Below, in pieces: positions 52,700 to 60,163 of a stretch of DNA of 64,000 bases. A model generated the notes under the pieces. That model was not told where the DNA came from and ran no database searches. It saw only the letters and a program-made list of their open reading frames with translations. The stretch spans positions 263,529 to 327,528 of the forward strand of contig CP070686.1 in NCBI GenBank assembly GCA_020353055.1, read 5' to 3'. The position numbers and the translations under genes are program-made. Origin of the DNA: Caldifarciminota bacterium (lineage in GTDB: Bacteria > Hydrothermota > Tepidihabitantia > SM23-42). The stretch's first letter is position 1. Each line of letters opens with the position of its first letter.

Positions 52700-53662
52700 A
52701 TGAAAAATAGGTACTTTTTTGTTATTATGATTCTCACGGTCCTTATGTGCGTAAGACTGCAGAGGAGCCTCGGCAAGAGCAATGAGGTAATCGTCGCGTC
52801 CTCAAGCATTCAAAAAAACTTGGTCACCGAAAGCGTTCAGCAATACAATTACGTCCCCCAGGAAGAGGGAGTATTTAGTTTTATTTTTATCAATGATACG
52901 CTTCTTGATGCTTATAAATTTCACCATGCTATTTTGATATACGGTACGCTTTCCGATGATTATATACAAATATTGCTGGATGAAGAAGCACGACTCCAGA
53001 CCGAAATCGACACGTTCATACTTTTCAAGAAACCAGACATTTGGGCAAACGGTCAATTGGCGGTAATTCTCGCGGTCCGAGAACCAGAGTACATTGAGCA
53101 GGCTTTTGCAAAATATGGACAATTGATCGCCCAGATACTGGAGGATAATTACTACCAGAGGGTCAAGCAAAATCATTATGTCGGCGGCGTGAGCAGCAAG
53201 ATGAAGAACATGCTTCAGAAATATGGCATTTCGTTTGATATTAGCGACTCATGGCTCATCGACTCTACCCATCAGGATGAAGATTTCATCTTTGTCCACA
53301 CGCATTTCCCCGACCGGAGCCTATTTTTCTATAAAGAACCAAAGCCCCAGATTATCGATGATTCATTTGCGCTGGCGAAACGTGATTCACTCGCGAAGAA
53401 ATACTATAACGGCGACTACGTATTGAAAGAGCTTACCCTGGCCGAGCCCATAGAGTTTGCGGGCCTCAAAGGCATACGCTTAAGGGGAGTCTGGCAGAAT
53501 GACTCACTGATCGCTGGCGGCCCTTTTCTATCATATTTTCTCGCTGACCAGGACACCCTCTATGTAATCGATGGCATCGTTTTCAATCCTGGCGAACGCA
53601 AAACAGATTATCTTACCAAGATGGAGGTGATAATGAACTCCTTCAATCTAATTCGTTCTTGA
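52700..53662 (+). CDS. DUF4837 family protein
   Basis: 320 residues. An N-terminal hydrophobic segment (about 4-20) serves as signal or anchor. The start of the mature part (LQRSLGKSNEVIVASSS) carries the family hallmark of DUF4837 (a Gly-Lys-x-Asn-Glu stretch), and FIFINDTLLDAYKFHHAILIY and GIRLRGVWQNDS are consistent. The family is typical of Bacteroidetes and relatives; no function is known. It lies 11 bases after recG behind a GAGGAGG-like site. Confidence 0.75.
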   Translation: MKNRYFFVIMILTVLMCVRLQRSLGKSNEVIVASSSIQKNLVTESVQQYNYVPQEEGVFSFIFINDTLLDAYKFHHAILIYGTLSDDYIQILLDEEARLQTEIDTFILFKKPDIWANGQLAVILAVREPEYIEQAFAKYGQLIAQILEDNYYQRVKQNHYVGGVSSKMKNMLQKYGISFDISDSWLIDSTHQDEDFIFVHTHFPDRSLFFYKEPKPQIIDDSFALAKRDSLAKKYYNGDYVLKELTLAEPIEFAGLKGIRLRGVWQNDSLIAGGPFLSYFLADQDTLYVIDGIVFNPGERKTDYLTKMEVIMNSFNLIRS

Positions 53663-53686
53663 CAAATTATCTATTATGTATAAGAT
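53659..53686 (+). promoter_or_regulatory. Promoter of the TPR-accB-pilT-accC unit
   Basis: TTGACA (53659-53664), 16-base spacer, TAAGAT (53681-53686). The -35 box overlaps the stop of the DUF4837 gene, so this is an internal promoter. Confidence 0.65.
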
Positions 53687-53706
53687 AAGTTATACTGAGG
53701 CATGAG

Positions 53707-54987
53707 ATGAATGAACTCGACTTTTCTGAAATAGCAAAGCTAAACGAAAAATATAATAAGGATCCGCGATCGAGGATTTTCGTGCAGTTGGCGGATTCTT
53801 ATCGCAAGAGCAACATGATTGACGAAGCCCTGGATGTTTTGAACAAAGGGCTCGAATATCATCCGCAATATCCAGTCGCTTATCTAGTACAGGGCAAGTG
53901 CTATTTTGACAAACGCGCCTACATCCAGGCCAGAGATGCTTTTGAGAAAACTATCGGATACGACCCGCAGAATATAGTTGCCCTGCGTATGCTCGCGAAA
54001 ACATGCGAAATACTGAAAGACGAAAAAGGTCAAATAAGCGCGTATAAGAATATCATCAGCATCGACCCCCTCGACACGCATGCGAAAGAAAAACTCTCAA
54101 TGCTTGAGGCGCTTCAGCGCAAGGAGCCCCTTTACACGGTTGCCATGGCTGAGGAGTATGAAAAACAAGGCAAACTCGAAGAATCCCTGAAGATATATGA
54201 AAATCTCCTGTATACTGATCCGAGTGACCTGATACTCAAGCAAAAGGTGGCCGAAGTCAAGAAGAAAATCCGCGAGGAAAAATTGAAAATGGAAGGGGAA
54301 AAGATCGAGGAAATGCAGGTTGAACCGGTCTTCAAACCGACAGAATTGGCTGAAAGCGCTCCAGTTGAGGAAAAAACAACGCCTTCGCCGGACAAAAAGG
54401 AACAAGCAGCCGCAACGGCCAGCGAAGAGGGAATTCAGAGTCTCGAGGATTTTTTGGTCGAGGAGTTAGAGCAGGCGGCTGAGAAAGTTGCAGCAGAGAG
54501 TATTGATGAAGCACCCAGTGAAGAACCATCGCCGGCGGTCCAGGAACCACCAAAGCCAGAACCAATTGTACTGACCGATGAGTCAGAAGGCAAAATCGAA
54601 GAACCAATAAAGGAAGTACCCGTAACGCCCGCACCCGAGCAAAAACAGGACGAAACCGACGAGGCGGTTGAACTGTCTTTTGGCAAAATAACTCTTGATA
54701 AAGAAGCAACACCGGAAATACAAAACGCCCGAGTCGAACAGGAAAAACAACCTCCGACGGTGAGTGAAGAAGCGCCAACGCCCGTAGAGATTTCAGAACC
54801 AAAGGCCGAGGCGCCCAAGCCCGAGATAATTGCACAACCTCCTCCCGAGACCAAAGATGAAACGCTGCCTCAGGAAGCTGAACCGCCGGAGAAAACAACC
54901 GCCCCCGAGGAAAAAATCGAAGAGAAGAAACCGAAGGAAGAGGATTTCAAATCATTTCAAGATTGGCTCTCAGGACTGCTGAAATGA
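53707..54987 (+). CDS. TPR protein with Pro/Glu-rich linker
   Basis: 426 residues. The N-terminal 170 form about four tetratricopeptide repeats (EALDVLNKGLEYHPQYPVAY, QARDAFEKTIGYDPQN, ESLKIYENLLYTDPSD). From about 190 a coiled coil leads into a disordered segment rich in Pro, Glu, Ala and Thr (200 residues). The end is a short conserved-looking FKSFQDWLSGLLK. No signal peptide. The last four bases overlap accB. The same plan (TPR, then acidic Pro-rich linker) occurs in the protein at 59057-60148, which ends in a roadblock domain. Confidence 0.85.
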   Translation: MNELDFSEIAKLNEKYNKDPRSRIFVQLADSYRKSNMIDEALDVLNKGLEYHPQYPVAYLVQGKCYFDKRAYIQARDAFEKTIGYDPQNIVALRMLAKTCEILKDEKGQISAYKNIISIDPLDTHAKEKLSMLEALQRKEPLYTVAMAEEYEKQGKLEESLKIYENLLYTDPSDLILKQKVAEVKKKIREEKLKMEGEKIEEMQVEPVFKPTELAESAPVEEKTTPSPDKKEQAAATASEEGIQSLEDFLVEELEQAAEKVAAESIDEAPSEEPSPAVQEPPKPEPIVLTDESEGKIEEPIKEVPVTPAPEQKQDETDEAVELSFGKITLDKEATPEIQNARVEQEKQPPTVSEEAPTPVEISEPKAEAPKPEIIAQPPPETKDETLPQEAEPPEKTTAPEEKIEEKKPKEEDFKSFQDWLSGLLK

Positions 54988-55424
54988 AAATAAGGGATAT
55001 CGAAAAACTAGTGAAAATTCTCGAAAACAGCATCATTTCCGAGATCGAGATCAGTGATTTTTGGGGGAGAAAAACCAAAATAAAGAAGGTAGGAGAAGAT
55101 ACTGCTTCAGCGAAATCCACAGAAACAGCCATCAAGGATAAGAAAATGGAAGCACAGGAAAAATCGGACGCTGACAGAAAAAATCTCGCGTCCATAAAAT
55201 CGCCAATCGTTGGAACCTTCTATCGTTCCCCATCACCCGACGCACCGCCTTACGCAGAAATAGGTGATATCATTAAACCAGGGCAGATTGTGTGTATCGT
55301 TGAGGCAATGAAATTAATGAACGAAATAGAATCTGATGTGGCTGGCAAGGTCGTGCAGATATTGGTGAAGAATGAGGATCCGGTTGAATATAATCAGGAA
55401 CTCATGCTAATCGAGCCGTTGTAG
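54984..55424 (+). CDS. accB: Biotin carboxyl carrier protein of acetyl-CoA carboxylase
   Basis: 146 residues from ATG 54984 (ATGA overlap with the TPR stop). The N-terminal MKIRDIEKLVKILENS helix, a charged linker and the C-terminal biotinyl domain (VGTFYRSPSPDAPPY, then VEAMKLMNEIE with the biotinylated Lys) are those of AccB. It carries CO2 from AccC to the carboxyltransferase in the first step of fatty acid synthesis. AccC is not adjacent: a pilT-like gene lies between. Carboxyltransferase genes accA and accD are not in the window. Confidence 0.95.
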   Translation: MKIRDIEKLVKILENSIISEIEISDFWGRKTKIKKVGEDTASAKSTETAIKDKKMEAQEKSDADRKNLASIKSPIVGTFYRSPSPDAPPYAEIGDIIKPGQIVCIVEAMKLMNEIESDVAGKVVQILVKNEDPVEYNQELMLIEPL

Positions 55425-55443
55425 TATACCGAGGGAGAATAAT

Positions 55444-56562
55444 ATGGAACTAAAAACGCTGCTTGAAAAAATGATAAAAGTGAATGCTTCTGATATTCAT
55501 TTGAAGGCCGGTTCGCCTCCCGTTTTCAGAGTCGATGGTAAACTAGCCGAGGAAAAGGGTGAATCCCTAACCCCTGAAAGTTTGAAGGCGATGGCATATC
55601 AGATCATGACGCCCACACAGCAGCAGATGTTTGAGCGCATGAAGGAGATGGATTTCGCGATCGGCGTCCGCGGCGTCGGTCGTTTCAGGGTAAATGTCTT
55701 TTTGCAGAGAGGTAGTATTGCTATAGCGATGCGCGCTATTCCGATGTCGGTCAGGAGAATTGAAGAATTGAACCTGCCGTCGGTACTGAAAGACCTTTCA
55801 CTTAAACCACGTGGCATGATACTCTGCACGGGCACGACCGGAAGCGGTAAATCTACAACTCTCGCTGCGATGATCGAACATGTCAACGAGAATATCGCCA
55901 GGCACATAATTACAATTGAAGACCCTATTGAGTACCTGTTCCGGGATAACCTCTCAATTGTCTGTCAGCGTGAAGTGTTAATGGACACCGTTTCTTTTTC
56001 AGTGGCCCTCAAACACATTATGCGACAGGACCCTGATGTGATTCTCATCGGTGAGATACGAGATCGAGAAACAATGGACGTGGCTTTGAAAGCTGCAGAT
56101 ACGGGGCATCTCGTACTTTCCACACTGCACACGCTCAACGCCACAGAAACGATCAACCGTATTATTTCCTTCTATCCGCCACACCAGCATCAGCATGTGC
56201 GGGTCCTCCTTGCGGCAACACTCATCGGCGTTATTTCGCTCAGGCTACTGCCTCGCGCTGACGGCAAGGGCCGTATTCCGGCTGTCGAAGTACTCGTTGC
56301 TACACCCACGGTAAAAGACTACCTTATGGATCCAGTAAAGACGCTGCTCATTCAATCTGTAATCGAAGATGGCTTCGGTCAGTACGGTATGCAGACTTTT
56401 GATCAGGCCATATTCAAGTTGTACAAGGACGGTTTGATCTCTTACGATGATGCCATACAGGCCGTGACGAATCCTGATGAATTCAAGCTCAGACTCGTCG
56501 GTATCGAACAGACTGCAGAACGAGGCTGGGGACAGTTCGAAAAGAAAGACAAGAGTAAGTAA
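55444..56562 (+). CDS. PilT-like ATPase (copy 3), between accB and accC
   Basis: 372 residues. All motifs of the retraction ATPase are intact: ASDIHLKAGSPPVFR, Walker A GTTGSGKSTTLAAM, IEDPIEYLFRD, LIGEIRDRETMD and GHLVLSTLHT. A GGGAG ribosome site is six bases before the ATG. It is more like copy 1 than copy 2 in its Walker region. Its last 20 residues are charged (QFEKKDKSK). With accB 19 bases upstream and accC 34 bases downstream in the same direction, cotranscription with fatty-acid genes is likely. Confidence 0.92.
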   Translation: MELKTLLEKMIKVNASDIHLKAGSPPVFRVDGKLAEEKGESLTPESLKAMAYQIMTPTQQQMFERMKEMDFAIGVRGVGRFRVNVFLQRGSIAIAMRAIPMSVRRIEELNLPSVLKDLSLKPRGMILCTGTTGSGKSTTLAAMIEHVNENIARHIITIEDPIEYLFRDNLSIVCQREVLMDTVSFSVALKHIMRQDPDVILIGEIRDRETMDVALKAADTGHLVLSTLHTLNATETINRIISFYPPHQHQHVRVLLAATLIGVISLRLLPRADGKGRIPAVEVLVATPTVKDYLMDPVKTLLIQSVIEDGFGQYGMQTFDQAIFKLYKDGLISYDDAIQAVTNPDEFKLRLVGIEQTAERGWGQFEKKDKSK

Positions 56563-56596
56563 GCTCACTCTTCATCAATTTCCTGGGTAAAATTTT

Positions 56597-57934
56597 ATGA
56601 AATTCGAAAAGATACTCGTTGCCAATCGTGGAGAAATAGCTTTACGCATAATACGTGCGGCACACGAACTCAATCTGAGAACGGTTGCTGTCTATTCAGA
56701 AATAGACAGTGAATCGCTGCACGCCCGCCTTGCCGACGAGGCAGTCTGCATCGGACCACCGCCAAGCAGAGAAAGCTACTTGAACATCACCAGGATAATC
56801 AGTGCTGCTGAGATAACGGGAGCCAAAGCAATACACCCTGGCTACGGCTTTCTTGCTGAAAATCCTGAGTTTGCAGAAATATGCGAATCATGCGGCATAA
56901 CTTTCATCGGCCCGAAACCTGACCACATCAGGGCAATGGGTGACAAAATAAAGGCCAAGGTAACAATGGAAAAAGCCGGTCTTTCAGGAATCCCCGGCAG
57001 CCGCGGCAGTATTGAAAATGTAAAGGATGCGCGCAAACTATGCAGGAGTATTGGCTATCCGGTAATATTGAAGGCAGCCGCAGGAGGTGGCGGCAAAGGT
57101 ATGCGTATCGCCCGCGATGATGAAGAACTCGACGCTGGTTTTCGCATCGCTCAAGCTGAAGCCAAAGCGGCATTTGGCGATAACCGAGTATATCTGGAAA
57201 AATTCATACAAAAACCCAGACACATTGAGGTGCAGATTCTCGGTGATAATTATGAAAAGGTCGTCGCTCTGGGTGAGCGCGAGTGCTCGATTCAGCGACG
57301 CCACCAGAAACTGATCGAGGAATCACCCTCGCCGATTGTTGACGCAGAATTGAGAAAGAAACTACAGGTCTCAGCCGTGAAGGCAACACAGAGTATCGGG
57401 TACCGATCGGCGGGCACAATCGAATTCCTGATGGACCAGCAAAAGAACTACTACTTTATGGAAATGAATACGAGGATCCAGGTCGAGCACCCGGTCACTG
57501 AAATGGTGACCGGCGTTGATATTGTAAAAGAACAGATCAAGATAGCCCGCGGGGAAGAGATCGCATTCAACCAGCAAGACATAGAATTACGCGGCCATGC
57601 GATAGAATGTCGTATCAACGCTGAAGATCCTGATCGTAATTTTGTACCAGTGCCCGGCAAGATAGGTTTTTTTCATATGCCCCAAGGCATCGGGGTCCGG
57701 TTTGATACCCATATTTATGCCGGCCACACTATTCCAAGCCATTATGATTCTCTTATCGGTAAGCTCATTTGTCATGGTAGTTCAAGAGATGAAGCGATTG
57801 CCAGGATGAAACGAGCTCTTGAAGAAATTGTGATCGAAGGTATCAAGACGACAATACCTTTTCACCACAAGATAATGAATCACCCGAAATATCTATCCGG
57901 TGATATCTCAACGAACTTTATTGAAGAAATGTAA
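56597..57934 (+). CDS. accC: Biotin carboxylase subunit of acetyl-CoA carboxylase
   Basis: 445 residues, normal for AccC. It carboxylates biotin on AccB using bicarbonate and ATP. The ATP-grasp motifs are visible: [16 protein letters not shown], the glycine loop [39 protein letters not shown] and the active-site [16 protein letters not shown]. The ribosome site is weak. It converges on the pcm gene and no strong terminator hairpin is visible in the 58-base gap. Confidence 0.97.
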   Translation: MKFEKILVANRGEIALRIIRAAHELNLRTVAVYSEIDSESLHARLADEAVCIGPPPSRESYLNITRIISAAEITGAKAIHPGYGFLAENPEFAEICESCGITFIGPKPDHIRAMGDKIKAKVTMEKAGLSGIPGSRGSIENVKDARKLCRSIGYPVILKAAAGGGGKGMRIARDDEELDAGFRIAQAEAKAAFGDNRVYLEKFIQKPRHIEVQILGDNYEKVVALGERECSIQRRHQKLIEESPSPIVDAELRKKLQVSAVKATQSIGYRSAGTIEFLMDQQKNYYFMEMNTRIQVEHPVTEMVTGVDIVKEQIKIARGEEIAFNQQDIELRGHAIECRINAEDPDRNFVPVPGKIGFFHMPQGIGVRFDTHIYAGHTIPSHYDSLIGKLICHGSSRDEAIARMKRALEEIVIEGIKTTIPFHHKIMNHPKYLSGDISTNFIEEM

Positions 57935-57992
57935 GAATAGGAGTAACGTCCCTACTTTGTGTAGTGATCTGTTGTCTCGATACGTAATCCGA

Positions 57993-58724
57993 TCATTGTT
58001 CTTCGATTAGACCCTTCATTGGTACGAAGCGCACCGGAATAATTTCTTTCTTTTCCAAAACACCCGCGACTTTTGTATAGAGGGTCAATATCTGAAAATT
58101 CTCACCAAGAGGTACGATCAACCTACCTCCTTCGGCAAGCTGTATGATCAAAGGTTCAGGTAATTCAGGGGGCGCACAAGTGATGATGATCGCATCAAAA
58201 GGCGCCTTTTCTGGCCAACCAAGAAAACCATCCCCGTGCCTCACGTGTACATTTTCGTATCCTAGGACATTCAGTCGCTTCGCTGCCGAATCTGCGAGGG
58301 ATTCAATGATTTCTATCGTAAAAACCTCTCCGGCAAGCAGTGATAAAACCGCAGCCTGATATCCTGACCCGGTGCCGACTTCAAGAACGCGATCAGTAGA
58401 TGCCAACTGTATCTCTTCCGTCATCAAAGCCACAATATATGGCTGTGATATAGTCTGTTCTTCACCGATCGGTAAGGGGAAATCCCCATAAGCCAATTTC
58501 TCAAGACTCTTAGGCACAAATCTGTGACGCTCAACTTTGAGCATAGCGGATATCACTCTATCGTCTTTTATGCCCCGTGCTTCGATCTGACTATCGACCA
58601 TATCCTTTCTGGCCAGAATGTCCCACGAGACTTCTTTTTGGTTGTTTTTTGCGGCACATCCGGTGGTTTGAACGGCACTCAACAAGACCACGGTCAAAGC
58701 AAATCTACGAACTGAGATCGGCAT
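57993..58724 (-). CDS. pcm: Protein-L-isoaspartate O-methyltransferase with export signal
   Basis: 243 residues. From residue 42 (MVDSQIEARGIKDDRV) it matches Pcm: RHRFVPKS, YGDFPLPIGEEQTISQPYIVA, motif I (VLEVGTGSGYQAAVL) and GGRLIVPLG. The enzyme uses SAM to repair isoaspartyl damage. Before this there is a signal-like N-terminus (RRFALTVVLLSAVQTTGC) with a lipobox-like TTGC at Cys23, so the protein would be exported as a lipoprotein. The -3 residue Thr is not ideal for a lipobox. An AGGA ribosome site lies close to this ATG, which supports the long start. SAM is not expected outside the cytoplasm, which makes this puzzling. Confidence 0.88.
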   Translation of the reverse strand: MPISVRRFALTVVLLSAVQTTGCAAKNNQKEVSWDILARKDMVDSQIEARGIKDDRVISAMLKVERHRFVPKSLEKLAYGDFPLPIGEEQTISQPYIVALMTEEIQLASTDRVLEVGTGSGYQAAVLSLLAGEVFTIEIIESLADSAAKRLNVLGYENVHVRHGDGFLGWPEKAPFDAIIITCAPPELPEPLIIQLAEGGRLIVPLGENFQILTLYTKVAGVLEKKEIIPVRFVPMKGLIEEQ

Positions 58725-58757
58725 TCGTCCTATTCTCCCGATAGCAGGGTACCCTGT

Positions 58758-59060
58758 CTATGTCATTTTGTTCAGTCTGATCTTTATCAGGCCAACGTTT
58801 GCATCTTTGTGGCAGATGACGAATATGATACCAGCCTCGACTTCTTTCAGGAAAAGAACATTGTCCTCCGTGTAGATTATCGCGGATGCGCCTTCGACAC
58901 CAAGGCTGTTCTTTATGCGGTTTACGACGCGCGCGGCAATTGCCCCAAGCCTCTCTGTATCATATTCGTATGTCGCTTGTCCTTCAATGATAAAGCCATC
59001 ATCGCTCACTAACCCGACGCCGAGCACTTTTGGTATTTTGATAAATTCCTTTAACTTCAT
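58758..59060 (-). CDS. Roadblock/LC7-domain protein
   Basis: 100 residues forming one roadblock domain (VLGVGLVSDDGFIIEG, GAIAARVVNRIKNSLG, IYTEDNVLFLKEVEAGIIFVI). Bacterial members act with MglA-type small GTPases in polarity and motility or as structural dimers. No MglA gene is visible here. Its start overlaps the stop of the larger TPR-roadblock gene by four bases, so the two roadblock proteins are likely made together and may pair. Confidence 0.85.
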   Translation of the reverse strand: MKLKEFIKIPKVLGVGLVSDDGFIIEGQATYEYDTERLGAIAARVVNRIKNSLGVEGASAIIYTEDNVLFLKEVEAGIIFVICHKDANVGLIKIRLNKMT

Positions 59061-60148
59061 CCTAATATCTCCTCTATCTCTTCAATGATCTTACGAGCAT
59101 ACACAAAAACCAAACCCGGCTTCGCTTCCAATCTGGTGATGACTATCAACAAGGAATCTCCGACTGCCATAACGCATATCGTTTCATCCTCTTTCTCGAT
59201 AATGCAGCGAGTCAGGCCACCACGTTTCAACATTCGGAAGGCTTCATCAACATCCAGACAAATTCCTGCGATCGAAGCACATATTACTTCGACATCGTCA
59301 GCCGCTTTGCTGTAGTCTTTTATCAACAAGCCGTCCTTGGTTGCGATGAACACGCTCTTCACATTATCCAGTGCCAAGAGCCGCCCAACTGGTTTGTCGA
59401 GGGCTTCAAGAGGCACACTTTCGCTCTCGGGTCTTTTTTCAGGAAGTTCCTGAACGAATGATTCAGCGGCGGCCTCTTCGCGGCCTTCCTTCTCTGCAAC
59501 AACCTCTGCAGGACCAGTGGGTAATATCACTTCACGGATGGAACCAACCGATTCAGCAGGCGAGGTCTCATCGTGGATTTCCTCTTCCGTTTCGGGAGGC
59601 AAAACAATCTCATGAACTGCCTCCTCATGATCAGAAGGCAGCACAACTTCATGGATTACTTCCTCCTGGCCCGAGGGTAACACAACTTCATTAATCGTTT
59701 CTTCACGTCCTGTAGCCTTTGGTTCTTCCTCCGCAGCAGGCTCGGCAACTTGAGTTTTGGGGACCGGTGCGAAATCAGGTATCAACTTTTCAAGCGACTG
59801 CAAAGCCTCGGCATTTTCAGAATTAAGCTTCAACGTTGTCTCATAGAATTTCTTTGCCTTCACGTTGTCACCCAACTTGAGATAACTGTGCCCTAAATAT
59901 AGATTAGCATTCTCGTCAGCCTTGATGTCTTCGTATATCGCTTCAAGGGTCTCGACGGCCTTGTCGAATTCGCCCTTCAAATAATACGCGCGGCCAAGTA
60001 TAATTTTTGCTAAATGATAATTAGGGTTGCGTACGAGCCCATCCTTCAATATTGAAATCGCCTCGTCGATCATACCTGATGAAATATAGACATCAGCCAA
60101 CGTGGCAAAAATCAATGCTCCCGAATCAACCCTCAATTCATCTGCCAT
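59057..60148 (-). CDS. TPR protein with C-terminal roadblock/LC7 domain
   Basis: 363 residues. About three TPRs fill residues 10-120 (EAISILKDGLVRNPNYHLAK, KAKKFYETTLKLNSENAEAL). A low-complexity acidic linker (125-240) contains a 13-residue tandem repeat listed separately. Residues about 250-363 are a roadblock domain (GRLLALDNVKSVFIATKDGLLI, VICASIAGICLDVDEAF). No signal peptide. It sits between the small roadblock gene and the large TPR gene, forming a three-gene unit. A regulator or scaffold for a small GTPase system is the most likely role; the GTPase is not in the window. Confidence 0.85.
   Translation of the reverse strand: MADELRVDSGALIFATLADVYISSGMIDEAISILKDGLVRNPNYHLAKIILGRAYYLKGEFDKAVETLEAIYEDIKADENANLYLGHSYLKLGDNVKAKKFYETTLKLNSENAEALQSLEKLIPDFAPVPKTQVAEPAAEEEPKATGREETINEVVLPSGQEEVIHEVVLPSDHEEAVHEIVLPPETEEEIHDETSPAESVGSIREVILPTGPAEVVAEKEGREEAAAESFVQELPEKRPESESVPLEALDKPVGRLLALDNVKSVFIATKDGLLIKDYSKAADDVEVICASIAGICLDVDEAFRMLKRGGLTRCIIEKEDETICVMAVGDSLLIVITRLEAKPGLVFVYARKIIEEIEEILG
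59504..59704 (-). repeat. Five tandem 13-residue (39-base) repeats in the TPR-roadblock gene
   Basis: Units with a strict 13-residue period start at Ile152, Ile165, Val178, Ile191 and Ile204. Each has the frame I/V-H/N-E-V-V-L-P-S-x-x-E-E, the fourth being most diverged. The DNA is diverged between units, so the repeat is old or under selection at the protein level. Confidence 0.75.
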
Positions 60149-60163
60149 CTCATCTCCTCAATT

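Noticed and set aside
54332-54898. Long minus-strand frame opposite the Pro/Glu-rich linker of the TPR gene
   Set aside because: It is an antisense by-product of the low-complexity Glu/Pro/Ala codons, with no ribosome site or domain.
59504-59704. The 39-base periodic repeat as a recent minisatellite
   Set aside because: The units have drifted at the DNA level while the protein period is kept, so recent slippage is unlikely.
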